From NCBI GenBank assembly GCA_905181645.1, contig CAJIYN010000001.1, positions 62,001 to 126,000 of the forward strand: a stretch of 64,000 bases of DNA. The letters run 5' to 3'. Made by a program: the position numbers and the translations under genes. This document shows, in pieces, positions 1-11,192 of the stretch. The DNA comes from an uncultured SAR86 cluster bacterium. Lineage in GTDB: Bacteria > Pseudomonadota > Gammaproteobacteria > Magnimaribacterales > D2472. Each line of letters begins with the position of its first letter. Within the stretch, counting starts at the first letter, position 1. Below the pieces are notes generated by a model that had not been told where the DNA came from, did no database searches, and worked only from the letters and a program-made list of their open reading frames with translations.

Positions 1-1
1 T

Positions 2-1738
2 AGAGAAAACCTTCATATTGCAGCAATATCATCTGCAAAAGCTATTTCAAAAAATAAAGAATTAGCCTCAAAAAATACATCTTCCAATAGATCTCCTAAT
101 CTAGGAGAAATATCTTTAACAGCAGCACCACGATCTTCAGCAAAGATAGGCGCATGGCGCGGTGAAGCAGATTTTCAGGCATTTTGGAATCTTTATCATA
201 AAAACTTAGAAGAATTACCTTTAAAAAAAGATGCAAGAGAAATCTTTCAAGAACTAGAGCTATCCAGGGTAGAGATACTTGGTGGAAATAAATATAAAGG
301 CGCTAAGCAGAATATTATTGCTCATATTGAGCAAAAGAGTTCTGAATTAATAAACGAAAAAATTCAAAACCAAATACCTTTTGCTGTAAACCTGTGGCTT
401 AAACATGTAAGTGGTTATAAATTCTCAGGTGCGGCTAAAGAAATTGTTACTAACTTTAAAACTGTATTTTTACCAGAAGATAATTTAACTCTTCATGATA
501 ATTTTATTAAAAGTCTTAATGATCAGTATGCTTTTGAAAAGGAGTCATTAAGGCTATTGCGACAACTCAATCTTTTAAAAGAGCATTCTAATGATTCAAT
601 GGAGGAAGATGATGATGTCAATGCAGTTTATCATAATCTTGAAATTACAGAAGAACTAATAAACTCGGAGATTGAATCAGAAAATGTAACCGAAACCTCT
701 GATGAAATTAACGAAGTGGATGATGATCTTTTACAAGAAGCATCTATAGATATAGACGCTAAGTCTATCGAAGAAGAAATAGAGCTCTCTGGAAGTTATA
801 CAGATATATATGAGGGCAAAATTATAAGTCTGCGAGTACAAAATTTGATGAAATTATAGAAGCTAATAAACTATGCGATCTAGGATGAGGCTATAAGATT
901 AAGAGTTCAATTAGATAATCTTATAAAACCTTATCAAACTACAATTGGAAAACTAGCAAATAGACTCCAAAGACTTTTGCTGGCAAAACAAAATACTAGT
1001 TGGAACTTTAATCTTGAAGAAGGCATGTTAGATACTGCAAGGCTTCATAGAGTAATTGCAGAACCGGGTCACCCCTCTTAGTTTTAAAGAAGAAACTGAA
1101 AAAGATTTTAAAAATACTGTTGTGAGTCTTTTAATAGACAGTTCCGGATCTATGAGAGGTAGACCTATAACAATAGCTGCTATCTGTGCAGATATAATGG
1201 CAAGGACTCTTGAACGATGCTCTATAAAAACTGAAGTATTGGGATTTACTACTAAAAACTGGAAAGGTGGTGAATCAAAGAAACTATGGTTAGAAAATGA
1301 TAAGCCAGTTCACCTGGCAGATTAAATGACATTAGACATATTATTTTTAAAAATGCTGATAATTCATGGAGAAGAGCAAGAAAATACTTTGGGGTAATGC
1401 TAAGAGAAGGTTTGCTTAAAGAGAATATTGATGGAGAAGCGCTTTCTTGGAGCTTTCAAAGATTATTAAAGAGACCAGAAGAAAGAAAAATACTTATGGT
1501 TATTTCTGATGGTGCTCCAGTCGACGACTCTACTCTTTCAACTAATCATCCTCTATTTTTAGATGATCATTTACGAACTATTATTAACTCAATTGAGGAA
1601 GACAATAAAATAGAGTTGTTGGCCATAGGTATAGGTCATGATGTTTCAAAGTACTATAAAAGAGCGATAACTATTCATAGAGCAGAAGAGTTAGGTGAAG
1701 TTTTACTTGAAGAACTCACTGAGCTTTTTAAAAATTAG
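2..1738 (+). CDS. cobT: CobT-like cobaltochelatase subunit, 5'-truncated and frameshifted
   Basis: The gene runs in from the left edge. Its N-terminal part (2 to ~858) matches CobT helical sequence and includes the AWRGEADF-type segment and a very acidic linker at ~600-800. The C-terminal part is a von Willebrand A domain with the metal-site motif [10 protein letters not shown] (~1138) and [10 protein letters not shown] (~1507). In the family, CobT pairs with the AAA+ protein CobS to drive cobalt insertion by CobN in aerobic B12 synthesis; many marine gammaproteobacteria keep CobS/CobT without an obvious CobN. Reading frame changes at ~838, ~880, ~1065 and ~1315, yet the protein is continuous across them, so these look like sequence errors. 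CobS would be expected just upstream, outside the window. Confidence 0.85.
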
Positions 1739-1807
1739 AAATTCCTATAGAATATAGACCAAGGTAGTATAGATACCTGCAGATTTAAGAACAATTAAGG
1801 GAAAATT

Positions 1808-2901
1808 ATGAAAATAACTCACACAGATGGACCGCCTAAAGATTTACTATATTTTGATGAAGAAATGGATCTCCAACAAAAAGATGTTGAAGATGTAGCT
1901 GAAATTTTTAAAACCCCTTTAACAGGATCATATAACTGGGACTATACGGTCTCTGATAATAGGATTAAAAGACTCTATGAGCTTGGAAAAGAGCTTAACT
2001 GGAATGGTTCCCTTGATTTAAATTGGGACTACACTCATCCTGCAAATGAAAAATTAGTTGAAGCTGATGAGGATTTACCTCATGAAACTTTAGAAGCTTA
2101 TGAAAATCTTACGGAAGAAGAGAAAATTGAGTTTGATAGACATGACACTGCTGAACTTTTAAGCCAATTTTTACACGGAGAGCAAGGCGCTCTGTTGGTT
2201 GCTTCTCAGTTGGTTTCTTGTGCGCCAACATATAATGCAAAACTTTATGCAGCATCTCAAACATTTGATGAAGCTCGACATGTTGAAGTCTTTAATAGAT
2301 ATCTTCAAGAAAAAATTGGAGTTCATTATCCAATCAATCCAAATTTAAAAGCACTTTTAGATAAAATCTTAACTGATGAAAGATGGGATCTAAAATTTAT
2401 AGGAATGCAAATTATCATTGAAGGTCTAGCATTGGCTGCTTTCCAAATGTTAAAAATGTTAACTAAAGATCCTTTATTAAAACAACTTCTTCACTATGTG
2501 GTTAGAGATGAAGCAAGGCACGTAACCTTCGGTATTAATTACTTAGAAGATTTTATTAAAACTTTAACTCCTGAAGAAATTGAGGAGAGAGCAGAGTTTG
2601 CTTATGAAGCATGTGTTATTTCAAGAGAAAGATTAATAAATACAAAGGCCGAACAAAGATTTCAGAAGCTGAAGCAAGAGAGTTCTCTCTAAGCACCAGT
2701 GCTAATGCTACTTTTAGAAACTTCTTATTTTCAAGAGTGATTCCAAATCTTTCGAGAATTGGCTTACTAACTGACTCAGTAAGGCCTAAATTTGAAGCTT
2801 TAGGGTTATTAGAATATGAAAATGCACCTGATGAATATTCTGATTGGGTTGAACTAGAGAAGCCTCTTGAAGAATTCGATAAAATACCTACAGCAATCTA
2901 A
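1808..2901 (+). CDS. Ferritin-like diiron protein (R2-like), frameshifted near the C-terminus
   Basis: A helical protein of about 360 residues. It has glutamate and EARH-type ligands typical of the ferritin/ribonucleotide-reductase-R2 fold: HGEQGALL, then DEARHVEVF (~2268), then a second IIIEGLALAA (~2412) and DEARHVTFG (~2508). Two E-x-x-H motifs plus two lone glutamates are the expected diiron set, so an oxidase or oxygenase is likely; the substrate cannot be told. The start is the ATG at 1808, after GGGAAA. The frame shifts between ~2640 and ~2680, and the C-terminus reads on to a stop at 2901. No partner gene identifies the pathway; the next gene overlaps its end. Confidence 0.75.
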
Positions 2902-4108
2902 GTTAATTTTCTTTAGTTTCCTTATCAGTATTAACTGTTATGGAGCTATTACTATTATTAATCCGTCTGATGATCCTTACGCAGATATTCAAGAAGCTTT
3001 AATTCTGCTTGGTATGTATAACCGCCAAGCATTTGGTAAGTTTCTTGATTAGAAGATAGTTTATCAATTAGATCCAATATTAGGCTTGAAGGTGAAGGTA
3101 TTGATAAAACTATTTTATCTTTTAAAAATCAAAAATCTGGGGCTGAGGGCCTAATGATTACTTCTAACAACGTTGTACTGCAAGACTTTGCTATAGAAGA
3201 TGCCAAAGGTGATGCAATTAAAGTAAAAGGTGTAGATGGTATTAGTTTTATTAGAGTCAGAACAGAATGGACTGGTGGCGTTAGCTCAGATAATGGAGCT
3301 TATGGACTTTATCCAGTTGAATCTAAAAACGTATTGATAGATTCTTGTGTTGCTATAGGCGCCTCTGATGCTGGCATTTATGTTGGTCAATCAGAAAATA
3401 TTATTGTAAAAAATTCTCGAGCTGAATTTAATGTTGCTGGTAATTGAAATTGAAAATTCATATTATGCTGACGTATTTGATAATCATGCAGAAAATAATA
3501 CAGGAGGTATTTTAGTCTTTGACCTTCCAGATATTCCTCAACAAGGCGGCCATCATATAAGAGTCTATAGAAATAAATCTATTAATAATAATACTGATAA
3601 CTTCGCCTCCAGAAGGTAATATTGTTGGAGAGGTTCCGAGAGGAACTGGAATTATTATTCAAGCTAATTCACATGTAGAAATCTTTGATAATGATATTGG
3701 AGATAACGAAACGATTAACATATCGCCATTGTGACCTATGGCTACGAAACAGAAGATAAAAATTACTACCCTCATCCAAGAGCAATACAAATTCATGGCA
3801 ATCGATTTGGTAAATCTGGTTACAATCCCGATCTTGAGACAGGCGATCTTGCAAAGTTCTTATTTGAAATAACCAATGGAGATATGCCAGATATATTTTG
3901 GGATGGCATTGTCCCGACACATCAAATAATCTTTGGTCAACCTGATGAGGATAAGATTGTATTAGGTGATAATGGTGATGCTTCTTTTCTAACAATAAAT
4001 CCCATTAAATATATGCTACCTTTTTTTGATCCAGTTGAAAGAAGCTATGAAAAATTTACAGGAAAAATAATACCTCTATCTCCAGTAGAATTTAGTGAAA
4101 CACTCTAA
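2867..4108 (+). CDS. Secreted parallel beta-helix repeat protein (TIGR03805-like), frameshifted
   Basis: A TTG start at 2867 gives a signal peptide (hydrophobic core KLIFFSFLIS). Residues that follow show right-handed beta-helix repeats: GLMITSNNVVLQDFAIEDA, GISFIRVRTEW, NVLIDSCVAIGASDAGIYVGQSENIIV and VEIFDNDIGDNETI. In the family, this protein is encoded directly before an SO2930/HNE_0200-type cytochrome, and that gene follows here with an overlap. The function is unknown; beta-helix proteins of this type often bind or cut polysaccharide. The frame breaks at ~3048, ~3440 and ~3600-3730. A short stretch at ~3010-3045 does not fit the helix consensus and may be miscalled sequence. Confidence 0.75.
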
Positions 4109-5131
4109 ATATCTATTTATAGCTCTTCTTTTTAATCTTTCTAGTTTTCAACCAGCTATTGCCGCTGTAAATGACGCTGTTATTCAAAATAATAAAGTTG
4201 CTTCTAAACTTTCAGACTATGGTTTTTTTCAGGAACTCAATTCTCAATCTCCTGCCGAAGGAGTACTACCCTACGAATTAATCACCCCTCTTTTTTCAGA
4301 TTATGCAGACAAGTTAAGGTTTGTATATATGCCTGCTGAGAGTTTCGCTGAATATAGGCCTAATAAAGTCTTTGATTTTCCTAATGGAACAGTTCTTATT
4401 AAAACATTTGCCTATTTGAATGCGCATGAAACTTCAAACTTAGATCCTCAGCTGTTAGAAACGAGGCTTTTGATTAAAAAGCAGGATAAATGGAAAAACG
4501 TAAGTTATGTATGGAATGAAGAGCAAAATGATGCATATTTAAGCATTGCAGGAAAAACTATATCTACTCAATTTATTAAATAATGAAGGTGATATTCAAA
4601 ATGTAAGGTATAGAGTACCTAATATCAATCAATGCAAAGAATGTCATCAATCAGGAAAAACTATCAAACCTATTGGGCCTAAGGCTAGAAACTTAGATAA
4701 GGATGTTGCCTATGAAGACGGGGTAATGAATCAACTAAAAAAATGGCATAAACAAGGTTGGATTAAAGGATATGCAATTTAAAACTATGGCAGATTGGGA
4801 AGATAAATCAGCTTCACTGGATGACAGGGCTAGATCTTATTTAGATCTAAACTTAAGCTTTCAGTAACGATTAGTGATCTAACAAATCCTTTATATTTAG
4901 ATTTTAAAGAAAATAGGGAAATACATTTAGGTTACTTTAAGAAACCCAGTGGCGGCAGGAAGAGCTAGTGGGAATCTCAAATATTCTATTGTTCCTGGGA
5001 AAGCAAATAAATCTATCATGATCTATCGCATGGATTCTCTTGATCCAGGAATTATGATGCCAGAATCTGGAAGAGCGCTTGCTGACGACAAAGGAATAAA
5101 ACTTATCTCCGATTGGATTAATCAGTTATAG
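4095..5131 (+). CDS. SO2930-family diheme c-type cytochrome, frameshifted, second heme motif not readable
   Basis: A GTG start at 4095 overlaps the beta-helix gene by 14 bases. A signal peptide ends near AIAAV. The middle carries one heme-binding CxxCH, CKECH at ~4636, and the C-terminal third (GLGY..PVAAGRASGN, YRMDSLDPGIMMPE) matches this family. The family normally has a second CxxCH in a segment like AYLDINCxHCH. Here that segment (~4835-4880) reads SYLDLN and then breaks up in all frames, so the second motif is lost or miscalled. Frames change at ~4575, ~4785 and ~4930. Likely a periplasmic electron-transfer protein that works with its beta-helix partner. Confidence 0.75.
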
Positions 5132-5183
5132 CCTTTAAATTTGTCTATCAGGCCTTAACCTCTTATTATGGAGAAAAAATAAC

Positions 5184-5927
5184 ATGTCTAAACATTCAGC
5201 ATTAAATACTTTTGGCAGATCAGCCAATCCAGCTTTCACTAGAGGTTTTGAAGGTAACTCAGAGAGCCTCCCTTTAAGCGAAAGAATGACACTTGATGGA
5301 ACTGTTAATAAAACGGGCATTTTACTTGCTCTTTGTTTTAGTGGTGCCTTTGTAGGCTGGAATAATCCGGTATTAGCGATTCCATGCGCCATATTAGGAT
5401 TTATCCTTGCTATGGTGACAATTTTTAGAAGTCCTGAAAAGGTTGCATCAACAGCTCCCTTTTACGCTTTATCGCAAGGTGTATTTTTAGGTGGAGTAAC
5501 AATGTATGCTGAAAGCGTCTATCCAGGTATAGCTGTTCAAGCTTTGGGGTTAACTTTTGGTATTATGGCATCTTTATTGTTCTGTTATAAAAGTGGAATT
5601 ATTAAGCCAACTGAAAATTTTAGACTGATGCTTTTCTCAGCGACTGCTGGAATAGCTATTTTATATCTTGTAAGTTTTGTTATGTCTATGTTTGGCTCTC
5701 CTATTGGATTTATTCATTCTAATGGTCTTATGGGAATAGGATTTTCTGTATTTGTTGTTGGTATTGCTGCGCTTAACTTAGTACTAGATTTTGATTTTAT
5801 TGAAGAAGGTGCTGAAAAGGGACTCCCTAAATATATGGAATGGTATGGAGCTTTCTCTCTTATGGTTACTTTAGTCTGGTTGTATCTTGAAATACTTAGA
5901 TTATTAATGAAGATAAGAAGTAGATAA
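5184..5927 (+). CDS. Bax inhibitor-1/YccA-type integral membrane protein
   Basis: An intact 247-residue protein with an ATG at 5184 after a GGAGAAA ribosome site. It has a short polar N-terminus and about seven hydrophobic segments (for example LLALCFSGAFVGW, FVFVVGIAALNLVL). Its C-terminus carries the conserved acidic stretch LDFDFIEEGAE that in Bax-inhibitor-1 relatives lies near the calcium/pH-sensing Asp pair. It matches the COG4760 branch. These proteins are pH-sensitive calcium-leak channels in studied members; the role in bacteria is unclear. The gene is followed after one base by a very small membrane protein gene. Confidence 0.85.
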   Translation: MSKHSALNTFGRSANPAFTRGFEGNSESLPLSERMTLDGTVNKTGILLALCFSGAFVGWNNPVLAIPCAILGFILAMVTIFRSPEKVASTAPFYALSQGVFLGGVTMYAESVYPGIAVQALGLTFGIMASLLFCYKSGIIKPTENFRLMLFSATAGIAILYLVSFVMSMFGSPIGFIHSNGLMGIGFSVFVVGIAALNLVLDFDFIEEGAEKGLPKYMEWYGAFSLMVTLVWLYLEILRLLMKIRSR

Positions 5928-5928
5928 T

Positions 5929-6087
5929 ATGAGTACATTTTTTTGGGTATTAGTTATTGTGGGGTCTTTGTTTCTTATAAGTAATTTAGGAAAAGTTAAA
6001 GCATCTAAGAAACAAACAAATCGTGATAATAGAATAAATCGTTTTGGTAAACGTCAAAAGCAACCCAAGGTCAACCAACAATCATAA
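5929..6087 (+). CDS. 52-residue membrane-anchored basic protein
   Basis: ATG at 5929 comes one base after the stop of the Bax-inhibitor gene, so the two are probably translated together. The protein begins with one hydrophobic helix (FFWVLVIVGSLFLISNL) followed by a Lys/Arg/Gln-rich tail. This layout resembles DUF2897-type small membrane proteins, but at this length the similarity is weak. I do not recognise a function. The reading frame is complete and the coupling to the upstream gene supports it as real. Confidence 0.5.
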   Translation: MSTFFWVLVIVGSLFLISNLGKVKASKKQTNRDNRINRFGKRQKQPKVNQQS

Positions 6088-6118
6088 AATATTATTGAAG
6101 GACAATCAAAAGAAGTGG

Positions 6119-8301
6119 ATGAAGATGAAAAACATGACACATAAATATATTTTCTTATCTATATTTGCTTTATTTTCTATACAAGTTGTTATCGCAGATA
6201 ACAATTCTAATGTTGCTCCAATTATTCAACCAGGTGCTCCAGGAGAAATGTCTAAAATACTTGACCCAAATATTGCAGCTAATATAGCTGGTGCAAAATA
6301 TGTTGAAGCAGATGTTGATTTTCTTCAAGGTATGATCGTTCATCATGACCAAGCTATTGTTATGGCTGCAATGGCTGGAAAGAGAACAAACAATAAAACT
6401 ATTGTAGATTTAGCTAAAAGAATTGATGTATCGCAAGAAGATGAAATAAATTTTATGGAAAGCTGGCTTCAATCTCGTGAAGAAATAAAACCTAATATGT
6501 CTCATGATCATCATATGCATATGGAAATGGCAGGTATGGCTACTCCTAAGCAACTCAATGATCTTGAAAATTCAGAAAGTACTGATTTTGACAGATTATT
6601 CCTTCAATTAATGATATCCTCATCATGATGGAGCTTTGAAAATGGTAAAAGAGTTAAGAGAATTTTCTGGTTCTGCTTATGATCCAATATTAAGCGAGTT
6701 TGTATCGGATTTAGTTAATGATCAAGGTGTAGAAATTGAGAGAATGAACACCATTGCTGTAAACCTCTCAGATGACCCTAGATCTGGACTAACTCCAGGC
6801 TTATATATTGCAGATGAAGCTATTATGAATATGGAATTTTGGCTCTCAAAGAGTTTGGAAGTCAGACGACAGAGGAGACAGTTGGACTCCAATTTCTAAA
6901 GATTTAACAAAAAATGAGGAAAGGTTATCATTGCCTATTATGGGAAGACAACAGAGCTGGGATTCTGCTTGGGACGTTTATGCCATGTCAACTTATAACA
7001 CAATAACCTCATTAAGTGAATCTATATTAGACCAAAATATTTTATATGCAGGAACTGACGATGGATTAATTCATAGTACTAAAGATGGAGGTGGTCTTGG
7101 AGACGTTTCTATAGTTGGTGATTTATTAATCATGTCAGTCGAACAGGTTCGCGGCCGCGTTGATTGTGGTAGAGAGGGTGTTGGGAAAGACGCAAGCCCA
7201 GAACGTTTTCGTGGAATTAGAATATTTGATATTTCTGATCAAAGTCGTCCAAAACAAGTAGGAATAGTTCAAACTTGTCGAGGATCTCATACTCATTCTG
7301 TGGTTTCTGGTCCATCAGCTGATGGAAAGATTATTATCTATAATTCAGGTACTTCTAGTGTAAGAGATGAAGAAGAACTAGAGCAATGTGTTGGTAATAT
7401 ACCTGGTGATGAAAGAACAGCTCTTTTTAGAATAGATATAATTGAAATACCGATATCAGATCCATCAAAATCAAGAATAGTGAGCAGTCCTGCAGTATTT
7501 GCAGATCTTGAAACAGGTTCTCTTGCTGGACTTTGGAGAGGTGGTGATCATGGCGATGAAACTCAAGAAACTAAACCGTACAGATCAATGTCATGATATT
7601 ACGGTATTCCCTTCCGCTAACCTGGCTGCTGGGGCATGTTCAGGAAATGGAATTCTTTTTGATATAACTGATCCATATAATCCAAAAAGACTAGACGTCG
7701 TTACAGATGAAGGTTTTGCTTACTGGCATTCTGCGACATTTAATAATGATGGAACAAAAGTAATATTCACTGATGAATGGGGCGGCGGCGGTCGAGCGCG
7801 TTGTCGGGCATGGGATCCTCTTAACTGGGGTGCAGATGCTATTTATGACATTGTTGATAACAAACTTGAATTTAGAAGCCACTACAAGATGCCTGCTCCT
7901 CAATTAGAAACAGAAAACTGTGTTGCTCATAATGGTTCTATTATTCCTGTACCAGGTCGTGATATTTTTGTTCAAGCCTGGTATCAAGGTGGCATATCAG
8001 TAATGGACTTTACGGATTCTACAAACCCCAAGAAATAGGTTATTTTGATAGAGGGCCTATTAACAAAGATATGTTAATTACTGGTGGTTATTGGTCTGCT
8101 TATTTTTATAAAGGCTACGTTTATGGAACAGAGATTATTCGTGGTCTCGATGTTTTTAAACTAGTGCCTAGTGAATATCTAAGTGAAGACGAAATTAGTT
8201 TAGCTTCAGAAGCATTACCAGAATCAGGCCCGGAAGTATTTAATCCTCAACAACAAGTGCCTTTGGTTTGGCCGAATAATTCTGCAGATGCTTCTCTTTG
8301 A
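6119..8301 (+). CDS. DUF305-LVIVD repeat protein, frameshifted, with a foreign BNR-repeat piece in the middle
   Basis: The N-terminus is a signal peptide followed by a DUF305 domain: FLQGMIVHHDQAIVMAAMA with paired His, then a His/Met-rich loop HDHHMHMEM and HHDGALKMV. The C-terminal part (from ~7087) is an LVIVD-type beta-propeller: GDVSIVGDLLIMSVEQ, RGIRIFDISD, GSHTHSVV, ISVMDF. Fused DUF305-LVIVD proteins are known and are probably periplasmic metal-linked proteins. Between ~6855 and ~7087 the expected linker is absent and is replaced by sequence typical of a sortilin-like BNR-repeat protein (W-SDDRGDSW, LPIMGRQQSW, LIYAGTDDGL-like). Frames change at ~6620, ~6850, ~7570 and ~8033. The start could also be the ATG at 6125 or 6134. 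Confidence 0.75.
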
Positions 8302-8323
8302 ATGTGTTTATCAAAACTAAAAG

Positions 8324-9154
8324 ATGATCGTAGCATTTGATTTTGGTATAACTAATACAGATTTAGTTATAAAGGATCAAGCGATAAAATATTTAAGTGT
8401 GCCCTCTCCTTTTGATAAAAAAAATAGGGACTTTAATCTTACTGAAAAGCATGTAATAGAAATATTAGAAAGCTTAGATATTAATATTAAAGCAATTGAT
8501 TCTATAGGGGTTACAGGCGGAAAATCAGCAGATCTACCAGATAGTATTTGTGATATACCTATTACTAAAATTAATGAAATTGATGCAATTGGTAAGGGTG
8601 CGAGGTCTTTATATAAAATGTCAGAAGATTCTGCGCTTGTGGTTAGTTCTGGAACTGGAACCGCTTGTGTGCATATTCAGAATACCGTAACAAATCACCT
8701 AGGAGGAATATCTGTAGGTGGAGGAATGTTAGAAGGTTTATCTAATTTATTAGTCAATAATCCTCATGGTACAGAAATTAATACCCTTGCAATTAAGGGA
8801 GATAGAAAGATTTTAGATATCATGATAGGTGAGGCTGTAAATGAGATTGGAAAACTTAATGCTGAAATTACAGCAGCTAATTTTGCAAAAGCACGAAGTG
8901 CATCTGATCATTCAATTGAAAATATATCTGCATCATTATGCAATATGGTTGGTGAGGTAATAGGAACTGTTGCTTATCTAAATGCCCTACTCATTGGCTC
9001 TAATAAAGCTTATTTTTTAGGAAGAACAAGTATGCTGAGTGAAGTTAAAAAAGGTATTGATGCTAGATTAGCTTTGGCAGGTGTTGAGGGCATTTATCAT
9101 GAAAATAGAGGATTTGGAAATGCTATAGGTGTTTTAGAAACTATAGATGTTTAG
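8324..9154 (+). CDS. coaW: Type II pantothenate kinase
   Basis: An intact 276-residue protein. It shows the ASKHA-fold phosphate loops of type II pantothenate kinases: DFGITNTDLVI at the N-terminus, GVTGGKSADL, SSGTGTACV and HLGGISVGGGMLEGL, and ends with GFGNAIGVLE. It should phosphorylate pantothenate in the first step of coenzyme A synthesis. Type II enzymes are not feedback-inhibited like CoaA and are less common in Gammaproteobacteria than CoaA or CoaX. The start is the ATG at 8324; the nearest purine-rich run is AACTAAAAG. No neighbour is linked to CoA. Confidence 0.85.
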   Translation: MIVAFDFGITNTDLVIKDQAIKYLSVPSPFDKKNRDFNLTEKHVIEILESLDINIKAIDSIGVTGGKSADLPDSICDIPITKINEIDAIGKGARSLYKMSEDSALVVSSGTGTACVHIQNTVTNHLGGISVGGGMLEGLSNLLVNNPHGTEINTLAIKGDRKILDIMIGEAVNEIGKLNAEITAANFAKARSASDHSIENISASLCNMVGEVIGTVAYLNALLIGSNKAYFLGRTSMLSEVKKGIDARLALAGVEGIYHENRGFGNAIGVLETIDV

Positions 9155-9192
9155 ATGTTTTTTCCTCTATAATATCCGGCAGGAAACTAAAA

Positions 9193-10451
9193 ATGATCAT
9201 AACTGATAAATCTATAATAATTACACTAGCTGTACCGGTATTTCTTTTGCTGATAGTAATTGAGTATTTATATGGTTTAAAGGTAGGTAAGAATAATTAT
9301 AAACTTAGTGATACCTTTACCAGCCTTGGTTTGGGACTGATGAGCAGATTTCCTCCAATGTTAAATATTGGTCTTCAAGGAGCTGCATTTGTATATGTAG
9401 GGTCTTATTTAAATCTTAAGTTACTCCCACTCGATAGTCCTATTACATGGATTGTAGGATTTTTATTATATGATCTTTCATATTATTGGATGCATAGAAT
9501 GCATCATGAAATTAAAATTTTATGGGCAACTCATAGTGTTCATCATCATGGTGAAGATTATAATCTCTCAACTGCATTAAGACAAACTAGTACTGGTTGG
9601 CTTTGGAAATGGATATTTTATATCAGATGATAATGGTTGGTGTTCCAGGAGAGGTATTCGTGACAGTTGCAGGAATTAATCTTGTCTATCAATTTTGGGT
9701 ACATACGAAACATATTGGCCATCTTGGAATATTAGAAAAAATATTTATAACTCCAATGAATCACGGAGTGCATCATGCAAAAAATGCTGAATATATTGAT
9801 AAGAACTATGGCGGGGTATTTATTATATGGGACAGAATGTTTGGAACTTATATTTCAGAAAGATCGGATATAAAACCTATTTATGGAACTGTAAAGCCTC
9901 TAAATAGTTGGAACCCAATTTGGGCAAACTTCCAAGTTTTTTATCAAATGGTTCAAGATACTATTCATACAAAAAGAGTTAGAGATAAAATTAAGATATG
10001 GTACGGATCAACAAGCTGGCGCCCTGATGATGTTATTGACAATAAACTAAACCCAAATCAAGCAACGGTATCACTAACTAAAAAATACAATCCTCCACTG
10101 ACTAATGAGCAAAAGATATTTGGCGTCTTTCAAATTTTTTCTATTGTAATTTTAGCGGCCACCGTTATTCTTACAGTAAGCAGTCAAACCTATCAAGAAA
10201 CTTCAATCTTTGGATTAATATTTGTATTAACTGTTATATTAATATCTTCGATTCTTCAAAATAAAGAAAATAGCTTTAACATTCAGCTATTTGTTTCCTC
10301 TGGCTTGATTCTCCTAATTTTTTCAGGAAGCGCTGTAAGTAGTAGTTTGCTAGCCTCACAAGTCATAATGGTTCATGCGTTAATAAACGTCTTATATATA
10401 GGAATTGGCATCCCTATTCAAAGATATTCATTAAAAGAATCAGTTAATTAG
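9193..10451 (+). CDS. Sterol desaturase / fatty acid hydroxylase family membrane protein, one frameshift
   Basis: Start ATG at 9193 after CGGCAGGAAAC. The protein has transmembrane segments and the His-box set of the fatty acid hydroxylase superfamily: HRMHHE (~9493), HSVHHH (~9532), HTKH (~9702) and NHGVHHAKN (~9760). These bind a di-iron centre that hydroxylates or desaturates a lipid. After the catalytic domain there are about four more hydrophobic helices (~10110-10430), an extension common in marine relatives. The frame changes at ~9625 but the protein continues. Substrate unknown. Confidence 0.85.
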
Positions 10452-11172
10452 AGTTTGTTAATTCTTTTGCCGGAATTCCCGCTACTGTAATTCCTGGTTT
10501 CACACTTTTTAAAACCAAGCTTCCTGCAGCAATTGTAGAACCTTCTCCAATCTCTATATTTCCTAATATTGTGCTTGAAGCATATATAGTGGCTCCTTTT
10601 TTGACATCAGGATGTCTTTTACCAGAATCACTGCCTGTTCCACCAAGCGTTACTCCTTGAAATATAGAAACCTCAGATTCAATATTGCATGTTTGGCCGA
10701 TAACAATGCCTGTAGCATGGTCCATCATTACTGCTCCGGCTATTGTTGGCTGCTGGGTGAATATCAACACCAAAAACTTCTGAGGCCCTATTTTGAAGAA
10801 ATAATGCCATTGTGTGCCTCTCACCATTCCATAAACAATGAGCAGCTCTATAGGTTGCTAATCCTAAAAAGCCTTTATAAAAAAGCAAGGGGGTAGATAA
10901 GTAGTCGCAAGCTGGATCATTAGCTTTAAAAAATATTAAATCTTGCTCAAGAGCTGACTCTATATGTCGTAATCTGTCTATCAGATAAATTTTTTAATAT
11001 CAGTTGCTGAAAGTGCGTCTGAATGGAGTTTTGAAGATAATATGGAGGCGACAGCAGCTAATAAATCTGCTTGTGAGGATATTAAAGAATGTAAAAATGG
11101 TCCAAGACTAGGCTCGGCATCTATACGAAGATCTATTTCTTCTTTTATTGTTTTCCAAAGTTCTCTATCCAT
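10444..11172 (-). CDS. cysE: Serine O-acetyltransferase, frameshifted
   Basis: Start is the ATG ending at 11172. The N-terminal helical domain (ELWKTIKEEIDLRIDAEPSLGPFLH) and the left-handed beta-helix C-terminus (DHATGIVIGQT, FQGVTLGGTG, GKRHPDV, IAAGSLVLKSV) are typical of CysE. The enzyme acetylates serine to O-acetylserine for cysteine synthesis. The His-Asp catalytic region is GVDIHPAA plus MMDHATG. Two frameshifts, at ~10985 and ~10750, split it. The gene is convergent with the sterol-desaturase gene, and the 3' ends overlap by 8 bases. Confidence 0.85.
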
Positions 11173-11192
11173 AATCAGCGATTATAGACTAG

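Noticed and set aside
3669-3995. Minus-strand reading frame over the beta-helix gene
   Set aside because: It is antisense to a gene with clear family motifs and has no recognisable domain.
5135-5392. Minus-strand frame opposite the Bax-inhibitor gene
   Set aside because: Shadow of a well-supported membrane protein; no ribosome site.
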